From Psychrobacter sp. NG25 (lineage in GTDB: Bacteria; Pseudomonadota; Gammaproteobacteria; Pseudomonadales; Moraxellaceae), in assembly GCF_015234355.1 (NCBI RefSeq), contig NZ_JADGMV010000003.1, positions 62,001-126,000 on the forward strand: a stretch of DNA of 64,000 nt. Reading direction: 5' to 3'. Positions 25,596-34,528 of this stretch are shown one piece after another. Numbering within the stretch: the first letter of the stretch is position 1; each line of letters opens with the position of its first letter. Both the position numbers and the translations under genes were made by a program. The notes beneath the pieces were generated by a model, which worked only from the letters and a program-made list of their open reading frames with translations, did not search any database and had not been told where the DNA came from.

Positions 25596-26912
25596 ATGGC
25601 CTCTGAAGTGTTGTTATCGATACAGAGCGTAATCAGTCGATTGAAAACCAGTCACTTTGTACGAGATGTGGCCATGGTTGGCGGCGGTATTGCGGCTGGT
25701 CAGGCAATCGCTATGGTCTTTATGCCGTTTCTCACCAGATTATATAGCCCTGAAGATTTTGGTATTGCTGCCACCTTTGCCGCAATCATCAGTATTATTA
25801 CTCCGATTGCGACCATGGGTTATGCCAATGCCATTGTGATGCCTGATAGTGACGAGGATGCTGCAGCCATTATCAGGTTGTCTGTGTTACTCAGTTTGTT
25901 TGTCGCTGCTATATCGTTCATCGTTGTCTATTTTGGTAATGTTTATTTGGCACGATGGACGGGTATGGAAAGTACACCATACATGTTGTATCTCATACCG
26001 TTGACGCTATTGGCAGGCGCGTTTCTATCTGTTGCTGATCAATCTGCTATCAGAGTAGGTTTGTTTAAAGCCAAAGCTCGTGCATATGTAGAGAGCAAGC
26101 TTGTGACAGATACCAGTAAGTTGATAGGTGGTGTATTGGCACCTTCTGGTATGTTGCTTATTTTATTAACGATAGCAGGGCAGCTCACGAATTTTATAAT
26201 GCAAATGCTCCGTGTGCCTAGGATTGGTGTATTAAATGTCCGAAACTGGTTTGGCACGGTTGGTATTCGTAACGCTGCTATATCGCAGCGTGACTTTGCC
26301 ATATACCGCATGCCACAGAGTATGCTTAATGCTGCTTCAGTAGGGTTGCCCACTATCCTGTTAGCATCGTTATTTAGTGCTTCTTCTGCAGGGCAGTATT
26401 CACTGGCTGTTCTTGTGCTCGGCGCACCAGCGATGTTGTTAGGCCAAGCTGTTGGAGAGGTTTTCTATCCTAAGATTACGCGTGCGATCACATCAAACTC
26501 ACCAGAGGCTTATCAATTTTTATTAAAAGTGACGGTAATTCTATTGGTGGTTGGTATTGTTCCATTCGGTACAGTGTTCGTTTTTGGCGATTATCTTTTT
26601 TCTTTAGTGTTTGGAGCAGAGTGGGCATTAGCAGGTAGTTATTCGCAGTGGCTTTCTATTTGGCTTTTGACCAGCTTGGTATCGGGTGCGAGTACTGCGG
26701 CATTGCCAGCATTACGTTTGCAGCGTTTTCTTTTAATTAGAGAAGTGTTTGCAGTGATATTTCGTGCTGCAGCGCTGTATATAGGTTTTTACGTTTTTGA
26801 GTCAGATATGGTCGCTATTGCCCTGTTCTCATTTGTTGGGGTCTTGCTTAGTTTATCTATCGTTTATGTCGCTTTTCGGCGTCTTGTTCATATCCATGAA
26901 GTGCAGCAGTAG
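25596..26912 (+). CDS. wzx: Polysaccharide flippase, Wzx-like
   Basis: This 438-residue integral membrane protein has about 12 hydrophobic segments and the polysaccharide-synthase (MOP superfamily) start pattern: VGGGIAAGQAIAMVFMPFLTRLYSPEDFG. It should flip undecaprenyl-diphosphate-linked repeat units across the inner membrane. It follows the dehydratase gene and precedes the first glycosyltransferase. The wzx symbol is by role; flippases of this family diverge strongly. Confidence 0.87.
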   Translation: MASEVLLSIQSVISRLKTSHFVRDVAMVGGGIAAGQAIAMVFMPFLTRLYSPEDFGIAATFAAIISIITPIATMGYANAIVMPDSDEDAAAIIRLSVLLSLFVAAISFIVVYFGNVYLARWTGMESTPYMLYLIPLTLLAGAFLSVADQSAIRVGLFKAKARAYVESKLVTDTSKLIGGVLAPSGMLLILLTIAGQLTNFIMQMLRVPRIGVLNVRNWFGTVGIRNAAISQRDFAIYRMPQSMLNAASVGLPTILLASLFSASSAGQYSLAVLVLGAPAMLLGQAVGEVFYPKITRAITSNSPEAYQFLLKVTVILLVVGIVPFGTVFVFGDYLFSLVFGAEWALAGSYSQWLSIWLLTSLVSGASTAALPALRLQRFLLIREVFAVIFRAAALYIGFYVFESDMVAIALFSFVGVLLSLSIVYVAFRRLVHIHEVQQ

Positions 26913-26981
26913 GTAAATATCTTGACTGCGTTGGATGGCACAAAGGATATGCATTAGAAGTCTCAACTCAAGAGGCTCACT

Positions 26982-27998
26982 ATGATTTCAGTTATTATCG
27001 CCGCATTTAATGCCGCTGCTACTATTGATCGTTGTATTAGTAGTATTGACGTTGCGAAAAAAAGCCATGAGATTGAGTTGATAGTCATTGACGATGGTTC
27101 TAAAGATGAGACTGCTAGATTATTGCATAGCTGGGAAAGTGCTAAGGTCTGGATTACGGTGAAATATCAAAGAAATAGTGGTGTGGCAGACGCTCGTAAT
27201 ACTGGGCTTGATATCGCGACTGGTAACTACATCGTCTTTATAGATGCGGACGACAGTATCGACGATTGGTATTTTGACTTTGTCGTTGAACAGGCTGTTG
27301 ATCGGGATATCGAGATGTTGGCGTTTGGTCATAAGCGAATCATGCTAAATGGTGATGTAATCGAGCGCCATAACATTTCGGCAGAATATTCACGGCAAGA
27401 TATTGAGAGTTTGCAACTGAGAGTGACAGAGAATAGAAATATATATTGGTATGTAACTACCAAAGTTTATAGTAAAAGCCTGATAGCGGATTTACGGTTT
27501 AATTGTGACGTAAAGCTTGGTGAAGATGGTATTTTTAATATTGAGTGCTTGGATAAAGCGAGCCATCTATCTGTCGTACCCGACTGTCCATATAACTACT
27601 ATGAAAATGCTACTTCGATGACGAGTTTGCGATATAAGCCAGGGCTGTTGGAGTCTATTGAAGCAGACTATAAAGCCAGAATTAAGATACATGACTGGTC
27701 TATCAGTGCTACTGAGAAGCAAGTGCTACTATCAGATTTTGCTCGTAGTTATATCGAGCATATGCTGCCATATTTACTCAATAATTTGGCTCATATTGAG
27801 GTTTGGAAACGTCGTACAGAGTTGATGAGAATACGTCAGTCTTTCGTTTATCAGAACTGTTTGCCACATTACTATCAACAACACCCATCGCGCGGCATTC
27901 GTATCTTGATTTCATGTTTTTCACGACATTGGTATGTTATGACATTGGTTTTTCTTCAACTGTCTTGGACTAAAGCAAAGGTAAAAAGACATGTTTAA
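26982..27998 (+). CDS. Family 2 glycosyltransferase
   Basis: This 338-residue GT-A fold enzyme opens with ISVIIAAFNAAATIDRCISSI, followed by the nucleotide-sugar site VIDDGSKDET and the metal-binding region FIDADDSIDDWY. GT2 enzymes add a sugar to the lipid-linked repeat unit on the cytoplasmic side; donor and acceptor cannot be told. The stop overlaps the next gene's start by eight bases, so translation is coupled to the PP-loop gene. Confidence 0.9.
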   Translation: MISVIIAAFNAAATIDRCISSIDVAKKSHEIELIVIDDGSKDETARLLHSWESAKVWITVKYQRNSGVADARNTGLDIATGNYIVFIDADDSIDDWYFDFVVEQAVDRDIEMLAFGHKRIMLNGDVIERHNISAEYSRQDIESLQLRVTENRNIYWYVTTKVYSKSLIADLRFNCDVKLGEDGIFNIECLDKASHLSVVPDCPYNYYENATSMTSLRYKPGLLESIEADYKARIKIHDWSISATEKQVLLSDFARSYIEHMLPYLLNNLAHIEVWKRRTELMRIRQSFVYQNCLPHYYQQHPSRGIRILISCFSRHWYVMTLVFLQLSWTKAKVKRHV

Positions 27999-29181
27999 TA
28001 TTGATTTGTTTCCTCAGGCATTAAAGAGTGACGAAAGCAGACAGACTCGTTATTGTTTGCTGAAACAAACTGCTGCGAGCGAAAGTGTCACCGAGCAAGA
28101 ATTGTGGTTTGCGTATCCTATTGATCTACCCATGCCGGAAGACGATGATTGCGACTCTTATTTGTTAGCCACATTGTTGCCTGCGATGCAGTTGCGTGCG
28201 GCTATTCGTGTCCATGGTAGCGTGTCCCACGAGCTATTAGCCAACCTGACAGAACTACAGTATGTCTGGAATAAATGGTTACCAGAGCGTTATTTTTTGA
28301 TTAATATACAAGTTGATCGTATTAGAGAGAGCGACGTACAAGTTGATGGTACGATTGCTGCATTTTCTGGTGGTGTGGATGCTCAGTTTACCGCTTATCG
28401 TCATGCGACAGGCAGAGCAGGATATGCCACACGAGATATCAAAGCAGGGGTTTTTGTCCACGGCTTTGATATACCTTTAGATGATACAGAAGGTTTTAGC
28501 AGTGCGGCAAAAATAGCGGCAAAAGCACTTGCAGATATCAATATCGAGCTACTGCCAGTTGAAACGAATATTCGCACGCTTTGGTCTATCAATTGGGAGG
28601 ACTATCATGCTGCTGCTATCGCTTCAGTATTATGCGGCTTGAAACGATATGCAGGAATTGGGCTCATCGGTAGCGGTGACTCTTATGATGTATTAATTAG
28701 CCCTTGGGGCTCACATCCAATTACTGATCCGCTGCTGAGTTCTGGCGACTTTAGAGTAATTCATGATGGGGCAGGGTTTAGTCGTTCAGAGAAGCTTCAA
28801 GCTCTTTCAGCATGGCCCTTGGGTATTGAAAACCTACGTTTTTGCTGGGCGGGTGACCAGAATGATAGCAACTGTGGCCACTGTGAGAAATGTGTTAGAA
28901 CGCGTCTCAATTTTTTGGTTGCAGGTATAGATAACCCTCAATGTTTTAGTGAGCCCATTGACTCATCACTCTTTAAATCTATGATTTTAAAAAACGAAAT
29001 AGTACGTATAGATTGGAATTTTATTCGTCATGAGATGATTAAAACGGGCAGAGGCCTTGAATGGCTGCCATACATTGAAAAAGCACTCAAACGTAAACCG
29101 CTTCCTAACTTGAATAGATTGTTTCCTTTTGGTTCAAGACGTCGTATGTGGGTGAAAAAAATGTTAATGAGAAACAAATAA
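27991..29181 (+). CDS. QueC-like PP-loop ATPase-type protein in the polysaccharide locus
   Basis: This 396-residue protein has a PP-loop ATP-pyrophosphatase motif, S-G-G-V-D, at residues 126-130. Near residues 285-301 it has C-x9-C-x2-C-x2-C (Cys285, 295, 298, 301), very like the zinc site of QueC (C-x8-C-x2-C-x2-C). PP-loop enzymes adenylate a carboxyl, carbonyl or tRNA base before amidation or thiolation. I know of no settled role in polysaccharide synthesis. It starts inside the end of the upstream glycosyltransferase gene and is followed by the pyruvyltransferase-like gene. A sugar-tailoring amidation is one guess; true queuosine synthesis is unlikely in this setting. Confidence 0.75.
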   Translation: MFNIDLFPQALKSDESRQTRYCLLKQTAASESVTEQELWFAYPIDLPMPEDDDCDSYLLATLLPAMQLRAAIRVHGSVSHELLANLTELQYVWNKWLPERYFLINIQVDRIRESDVQVDGTIAAFSGGVDAQFTAYRHATGRAGYATRDIKAGVFVHGFDIPLDDTEGFSSAAKIAAKALADINIELLPVETNIRTLWSINWEDYHAAAIASVLCGLKRYAGIGLIGSGDSYDVLISPWGSHPITDPLLSSGDFRVIHDGAGFSRSEKLQALSAWPLGIENLRFCWAGDQNDSNCGHCEKCVRTRLNFLVAGIDNPQCFSEPIDSSLFKSMILKNEIVRIDWNFIRHEMIKTGRGLEWLPYIEKALKRKPLPNLNRLFPFGSRRRMWVKKMLMRNK

Positions 29182-29194
29182 GGGAGTGTCGAAA

Positions 29195-30277
29195 ATGAAT
29201 ACTACCGCTATAAAAAAACTCATACCACTCAGACTAAAAAAACATTTAGCAACCTATATGGGCACACGCGAATTACCACTTCCGAGCAGTAATCGATGCT
29301 TCATTTTTCTGGCTGCTGACTATGGCAATATTGGTGATATTGCTATCTCTCATGCTCAAAAGCAATACTTGCAACATGTGATGACCGATTATGAGGTGGT
29401 TAGTATTCCTATTAGTCAAACCAGATTGGTGCTGAATTCAATTAAACAGCAAATCAAAGAGAATGATATCGTCACTATTATCGGCGGCGGTAATATGGGT
29501 GGCACATATCCTGATATTGAGGAGCTGCGCCAAGTAGTCATTAAGGCGTTTCCTGCGAATCGCATTGTTTGTTTTCCTCAGACATTAGATTGGAGTAATT
29601 CTGCTAAGTCTAAGCGTGTATTGCATCGTATCGTAAACGTCTATGCCAAGCATCCAGATATACATATTTTTGCCAGAGAGTCGATGACAGCGGCCAAGCT
29701 TATTAAGCTTTTTACTGAGCATAGCAATGTCCATATTGGTCTTGTGCCAGATATCGTTATGAGTGCCAACGCAGCAATACTTGGAGCGAGAGATGGCTTA
29801 GTACCTTCAGGTATTTTACGATGCTTACGAGATGACAAAGAAGCTGCACTATCGACTGAGCAATATGCAATGATAGACAAAGCCTTGGCAGATACTGGCT
29901 ATCAGATTGAAAAAACAGACACCCATGCTGGTGGCTCTCAATTAGACGAGGCACATTGTTTAAAGTTGCTGACTGATAAGCTCAGCCAGTTTCGTGCTGC
30001 ACAATTGGTGGTGACTGACCGTCTGCATGGCATGATTTTATGTTTGCTATCGGGCACGCCATGCTTGGTATTGCCGAACTCCAATCATAAGATAAGACAG
30101 ACGCAGTTGGACTGGCTACGTAATCATCCAAGACTCGTTTTTTTAGAATTAGATGAGATTATGGAGATTCCAAAATTCATCGATAGGCTTCTTTCCCTGA
30201 CTCACGGTACGATGACTGAGTCTCCCGTTCACATCAATGAGTACAATGATTTAAAAAAATCGGTGGCCAGAATATGA
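29195..30277 (+). CDS. Polysaccharide pyruvyl transferase family protein
   Basis: This 360-residue protein matches the PS_pyruv_trans family. Near the N-terminus it has DYGNIGDIAISHAQ, then IIGGGNMGGTYPD and the late TDRLHGMILCLLSGTP segment that is the family hallmark. Members transfer pyruvate from phosphoenolpyruvate to sugars as ketals, adding negative charge; some are glycosyltransferase-like instead. AGGGAG eight bases before the ATG at 29195 favours that start over the GTG at 29186. The stop overlaps the next gene by ATGA. Confidence 0.87.
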   Translation: MNTTAIKKLIPLRLKKHLATYMGTRELPLPSSNRCFIFLAADYGNIGDIAISHAQKQYLQHVMTDYEVVSIPISQTRLVLNSIKQQIKENDIVTIIGGGNMGGTYPDIEELRQVVIKAFPANRIVCFPQTLDWSNSAKSKRVLHRIVNVYAKHPDIHIFARESMTAAKLIKLFTEHSNVHIGLVPDIVMSANAAILGARDGLVPSGILRCLRDDKEAALSTEQYAMIDKALADTGYQIEKTDTHAGGSQLDEAHCLKLLTDKLSQFRAAQLVVTDRLHGMILCLLSGTPCLVLPNSNHKIRQTQLDWLRNHPRLVFLELDEIMEIPKFIDRLLSLTHGTMTESPVHINEYNDLKKSVARI

Positions 30278-31266
30278 CCATTGCAGCCGAGCCATTAGTG
30301 AGCATTATCGTGCCAGTATATAACGTCGCGTCATATATTGACGCCTGCTTAGCATCTATCAAGCAGCAGACTTATAAAAATATTGAAATTATTGTCGTTG
30401 AAGATTGCTCCACTGATGACTCAAAACAAGCACTAACCCCACATCTCACAGATAAGCGCATAAAAGTCATTCAACATAATGAAAACAGTGGCCTTTCTGC
30501 TGCTCGTAATACCGGCATTAAATCTGCGATAGGCGAGTATATGATGTTCGTTGATTCCGATGATATCGTAGATATTCGCTTGGTGGCAGCTTGTGTAGAT
30601 TGTGCCCTCACTACGAACGCAGAAGTGGTGACGTATGGCTTTGTACCGTTTAAAGAGGGCATAGCAGAAACAGAACTGCCGTACCCAGTTGCTAATTTGA
30701 CATTCAATGCTACTAAAATAGACGATTTGTATTTTAGCCTACCGCATTTTGCATGGCTCAAATTTATTCGATCTAGTATCGTGCACTCTGCCTCGTTACA
30801 TTTCCCAGTAGGTCTGTATTACGAGGATTGGCCGTTTCATTGGTATCTTGGTTTATCTGCTCAGGTTAGGTATCAACTGCCTATTGATTTTTATCTGTAT
30901 AGACAGCGAGGTACGTCGATCACAGGTTCAACAGATAAAAAACTATTAGACCTCTTCGTTATTCACTCAGAAGTCATCAGTCTAGTAGAGAGTTATCAAG
31001 CGGATACAGTTAAAGAAATACTCGCCAATAAAATCAGACAAAGTCATTGGAGTATTCTTACTCGTATAGACAATGAATATTTAACAGCTGCATTAGCACA
31101 AGCCAAAAAAGCAGATAAGACGCTACGATTAAAAGGCTATGAGAGCGATTTAACATTAAGACATCTAGTGATCAGCAATATAGTACGTCTGCCAAGCCAA
31201 GCCGCTTTGGCTATGTTGCAGGTACTTCGTCAAGCACTAGATAAAAAAGCAAGAATGAAAGCTTAA
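30274..31266 (+). CDS. Family 2 glycosyltransferase
   Basis: This 330-residue GT-A enzyme has VSIIVPVYNVASYIDACLASI, the VEDCSTDDS nucleotide site and FVDSDDIVD at the metal-binding position. The first site has Glu before Asp where many have Asp-Asp. It overlaps the pyruvyltransferase-like gene by four bases. The exact linkage made is unknown. Confidence 0.9.
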   Translation: MTIAAEPLVSIIVPVYNVASYIDACLASIKQQTYKNIEIIVVEDCSTDDSKQALTPHLTDKRIKVIQHNENSGLSAARNTGIKSAIGEYMMFVDSDDIVDIRLVAACVDCALTTNAEVVTYGFVPFKEGIAETELPYPVANLTFNATKIDDLYFSLPHFAWLKFIRSSIVHSASLHFPVGLYYEDWPFHWYLGLSAQVRYQLPIDFYLYRQRGTSITGSTDKKLLDLFVIHSEVISLVESYQADTVKEILANKIRQSHWSILTRIDNEYLTAALAQAKKADKTLRLKGYESDLTLRHLVISNIVRLPSQAALAMLQVLRQALDKKARMKA

Positions 31267-31332
31267 GAGAAGACAGGTTAAAAATAGTTTGGAAAAATAC
31301 GTTTGGCTTTATGTTTCTTAATAGGTAAAGAG

Positions 31333-32445
31333 ATGGCTATTCAGAGGGTACTGCACATAGTGGGTAAAATGGATCGTGCTGGGGCAGAGACCATGCTCAT
31401 GAATCTATATCGCCATATAGATCATAGTCAGATTCAATTTGATTTTATTACCTTTACCGATGAGGTCTGTGACTACGATGCTGAGATAAGAGCGTTGGGC
31501 GGTAAAATTATACCCATTTTAGCCAGCAATCCAATTAAGCGTATGCTAAAGCTTAAACGATTTTTTAAACAGCACCCTGACTATCAAATCGTTCATGCTC
31601 ATATGCTATTAAACAATGCTTTTCATCTATTAGCTGCTAAAAGTGCTGGCGTGCGGCATCGCATTTCACACTCTCATAGTACCAGTAATGGTAAAACTAA
31701 CATCGTCAAAAAAATATATGAGCAATGGGCATTAATTACCAATCGTACATTAGCCACTAAGAGAATTAGCTGCGGTGACCATGCTGCAAATTACCTATTT
31801 GGTACTACAAAAGATGTGTGGCTACTGCCCAATGCTGTTGATATACAGAAGATGATGACAGTCGCCAACCAATCACGACATTATATCGATCATGAGTTGG
31901 GTGCTAAAGGACTTGGATATAAAGGATTAAAAATTATCCAAGTCGGTCGTCTCAATGAGGTTAAAAACCATCAGTTTTCTTTAGAAGTCGCTGAGGAGTT
32001 AAAAAAACGTCATGTTGACTTTACCTTATATATTGTCGGACAAGGTCCATTGGATGTGATGCTCAGGCAGCAAGTAACTGATAAGTCACTACTGGATACG
32101 GTCAAGTTTTTGGGGCTGCGTACGGATATCACAGAACTGATGGCCAGCGCAGATTATATGATCATGCCTTCTTTGCATGAGGGCTTTCCAGTTGTATTGG
32201 TAGAGAGTCAAACCGTTGGGTTAACAACGCTGGTCTCTGATCAAGTATCACCTGAAGTGGATTTGGGGCTTGGACTGGTGAAGTTTTTACCGATTCATTC
32301 GGTCAAGGAGTGGGTCGATTGTTTATTGAAACCTAAAGACATACGGCCTAATGAAAAAGAAATAACAGAAGCACTAAATCTATATGGATTCAGTGCTGTG
32401 ACAAACGCGCAAAAATTAACGCAAATGTATTTGAATATGAAATGA
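31333..32445 (+). CDS. Family 4 glycosyltransferase
   Basis: This 370-residue GT-B enzyme begins RVLHIVGKMDRAGAETMLMNLYR, typical of EpsF/CapM-like GT4 proteins. Its C-terminal half has IIQVGRLNEVKNH, LYIVGQGP and the EX7E-type region around MPSLHEGFPVVLVES. It is a retaining transferase with unknown sugar. The ATG at 31333 has AGG at a suitable distance (GGTAAAGAG precedes it); the upstream TTG at 31303 would add ten residues that do not fit the family. A repeat lies just downstream. Confidence 0.9.
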   Translation: MAIQRVLHIVGKMDRAGAETMLMNLYRHIDHSQIQFDFITFTDEVCDYDAEIRALGGKIIPILASNPIKRMLKLKRFFKQHPDYQIVHAHMLLNNAFHLLAAKSAGVRHRISHSHSTSNGKTNIVKKIYEQWALITNRTLATKRISCGDHAANYLFGTTKDVWLLPNAVDIQKMMTVANQSRHYIDHELGAKGLGYKGLKIIQVGRLNEVKNHQFSLEVAEELKKRHVDFTLYIVGQGPLDVMLRQQVTDKSLLDTVKFLGLRTDITELMASADYMIMPSLHEGFPVVLVESQTVGLTTLVSDQVSPEVDLGLGLVKFLPIHSVKEWVDCLLKPKDIRPNEKEITEALNLYGFSAVTNAQKLTQMYLNMK

Positions 32446-32464
32446 CAGCTTTTGCTGTTCATCT

Positions 32465-32574
32465 ATAGCAGGTTCAGCGTTATTTAAGTACAAGGAACGA
32501 GAGTAAAAGTGCGACACATATAATAGGCTGAGCGAGCCTGCAACCATATCTGATTGATATAGAGTTGATTATAT
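32465..32574 (+). repeat. Dispersed intergenic repeat, copy 4, inside the polysaccharide locus
   Basis: It begins TATAGCAGG and ends GTTGATTATA. The inner part has TACAAGGAACGAGAGTAAAAG and GAGCGAGCCTGCAACC. It fills the gap between the GT4 gene and the polymerase gene, the widest break between genes inside the cluster. Confidence 0.65.
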
Positions 32575-32593
32575 CTACCTTATCGAGGGTTAA

Positions 32594-33634
32594 ATGCTTC
32601 CATACCTATTGGTTCTTAGCCTTGTTATCTTTTGGATCGTACTGGAGAAAAAATCTCTCAATCGTACGTCTTTTTGGTTGCCGTTAATTATTTTGACATT
32701 ATTTGCAGGCGCTCGAAGTTATCGTGTTGGTACAGATACAGGAAACTATACAAGAAATTTTAACAGTCAATTGAATGTCGAGTATTTTAGATTTAACGAA
32801 GACATTGAGTTTGGTTATCAAGCTTTAGAGTATGCGTTGTTAAATGTGACAAGCAGCTACTTTTGGCTTCTGACGATTACCAGCTTAATCATTGTGTACT
32901 GCTATCTTAAGATTATTAAAAGATACAGCGTCAACTATTGGTTTTCAGTATTTTTATTCATCACATTAGGTGTTTATACGTTTTTTTTCAACGGATTGCG
33001 TCAAGGGTTAGCGATGGCACTATTTGCCTTGGCCGTTCCCTATTTATTAGAAAAAAGACTTATCCCATACCTACTAGTGTGTGGGGTCGCCTCATTATTT
33101 CACGTTACCGCCTTATTCATGATCCCATTTTATTTTATCGTCAACTTAAGGGTAAGGCCTTTATATAAAATTTTGGCAACATTTTTAGGGTCGTTATTGG
33201 TAAGTGGGGTACTGGTCTCTTATATTGCTTCTACCAATGATAGGTACGAGGGTTATGCAAAAGCTTCTGAAGAGGCAGGTGGGTTTTTAACGCTCGGATT
33301 TTATACCGCTATCATGATTTTAATTATGTTTGTGAGTTACATATATAAAATTAAAGATGAAAACTACCAGAAGCTAATAACGTTTTATGCATCAGGCGTA
33401 GTTTTTATCATACCGCTAGCGATGTTGGGTACGAGTCCTTCAGGGCCGCAAAGGTTACTGGCGTACTTTACATGGACATTAGTTCTAATACTTCCTGTGA
33501 TGTTGAAAAAAATAAATAATGTTTACCTTTATATCGCTAGTGTGCTGTTGTTTCTCACTTACTTTATGTTGACGACATCGAGATTTAGCAACTTGAGTCC
33601 GTATATTCTCAATCCGATATTTGAGGTTTTCTAA
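32594..33634 (+). CDS. EpsG-family polysaccharide polymerase (Wzy role)
   Basis: This 346-residue protein has about ten membrane segments. It has the EpsG-family pattern FAGARSYRVGTDTGNY near the N-terminus, then FFFNGLRQGLAMALF and the SLFHVTALFMIPFYF segment. In Wzx/Wzy pathways this is the expected polymerase that joins repeat units at the periplasmic face. GAGGG precedes the ATG. Its stop overlaps the next start by one base (TAATG). Base composition looks more AT-rich than the flanking housekeeping genes, usual for wzy genes. Confidence 0.85.
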   Translation: MLPYLLVLSLVIFWIVLEKKSLNRTSFWLPLIILTLFAGARSYRVGTDTGNYTRNFNSQLNVEYFRFNEDIEFGYQALEYALLNVTSSYFWLLTITSLIIVYCYLKIIKRYSVNYWFSVFLFITLGVYTFFFNGLRQGLAMALFALAVPYLLEKRLIPYLLVCGVASLFHVTALFMIPFYFIVNLRVRPLYKILATFLGSLLVSGVLVSYIASTNDRYEGYAKASEEAGGFLTLGFYTAIMILIMFVSYIYKIKDENYQKLITFYASGVVFIIPLAMLGTSPSGPQRLLAYFTWTLVLILPVMLKKINNVYLYIASVLLFLTYFMLTTSRFSNLSPYILNPIFEVF

Positions 33635-34497
33635 TGAAAAATAAGCCGTACATATCCATTGGCATCCCTATTTATAACGCTGAAGCATACTTGGAAGATG
33701 CTATAAAGTCGGTATTGGCTCAAACGTATGAGCTATGGGAGTTGATATTAATTGATGATGGTTCTACGGATGGTTCATTGGCCATCGCTCGACGTTTCCA
33801 GAAAGCGGATAATAGAATAAAAGTCATCTCGGATGGGAAAAACAAAAAATTGCCAACTCGCTTAAATCAGCTTATTGATGAATCGCAATATGATTATATT
33901 GCCCGCATGGATGCAGATGATCTCATTCACCCAGACAGATTGACCATTCAAATGGCATTCTTAGCAAGTAATACAGATTGTGACCTAGTGTCCACGGGTG
34001 TGGTATCTATTGATAATCATAATAAGGTATATGGCTGTCGTCATGTAGACCGTATTTATACGAAGTTCGACGAAATCGCGCCAGCATATCCTATTGTACA
34101 TGCCTCTATTTTGGCAAGAAAGACTTGGTATGAACGCAACAGATATGATGAGAATTATCCAAGATCTGAAGATTACGACCTATGGTGTAGAGCCGTAGCC
34201 AGTCGAGATTTAAGATTGGCGGTATTGCCAGACTTACTATATTACTATCGAGAAGAGGGCAACTTATCCTTAGCAAAAATCATTCGATCATACAAAGACA
34301 GCTTCAAGACCTACCGTGAATATAAAGGAAGTAGTGCATTAGGATCTTTGAAACTCAACGCAAAAATAGCAACGGTTAGGTTATTGGACTCGATGGGTTT
34401 GTTGCAACGAATAGCCAATAAAAGAAATAAATTAATGATGTCTAATGAACTTAAAACGCAGCATCAAGCTGTCGTTGATAGCATCTGTGCTGAGTGA
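33634..34497 (+). CDS. Family 2 glycosyltransferase
   Basis: This 287-residue GT-A enzyme has ISIGIPIYNAEAYLEDAIKSV, the LIDDGSTDGS nucleotide site, ARMDADDLIHPDR at the metal site and the acceptor-side stretch SEDYDLWCR, a typical GT2 ED motif. It overlaps the polymerase gene by one base, so the two are translationally coupled. Donor and acceptor are unknown. Confidence 0.9.
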   Translation: MKNKPYISIGIPIYNAEAYLEDAIKSVLAQTYELWELILIDDGSTDGSLAIARRFQKADNRIKVISDGKNKKLPTRLNQLIDESQYDYIARMDADDLIHPDRLTIQMAFLASNTDCDLVSTGVVSIDNHNKVYGCRHVDRIYTKFDEIAPAYPIVHASILARKTWYERNRYDENYPRSEDYDLWCRAVASRDLRLAVLPDLLYYYREEGNLSLAKIIRSYKDSFKTYREYKGSSALGSLKLNAKIATVRLLDSMGLLQRIANKRNKLMMSNELKTQHQAVVDSICAE

Positions 34498-34528
34498 GTT
34501 CACTAATGAGAAACAATGAGGTGCTTAA

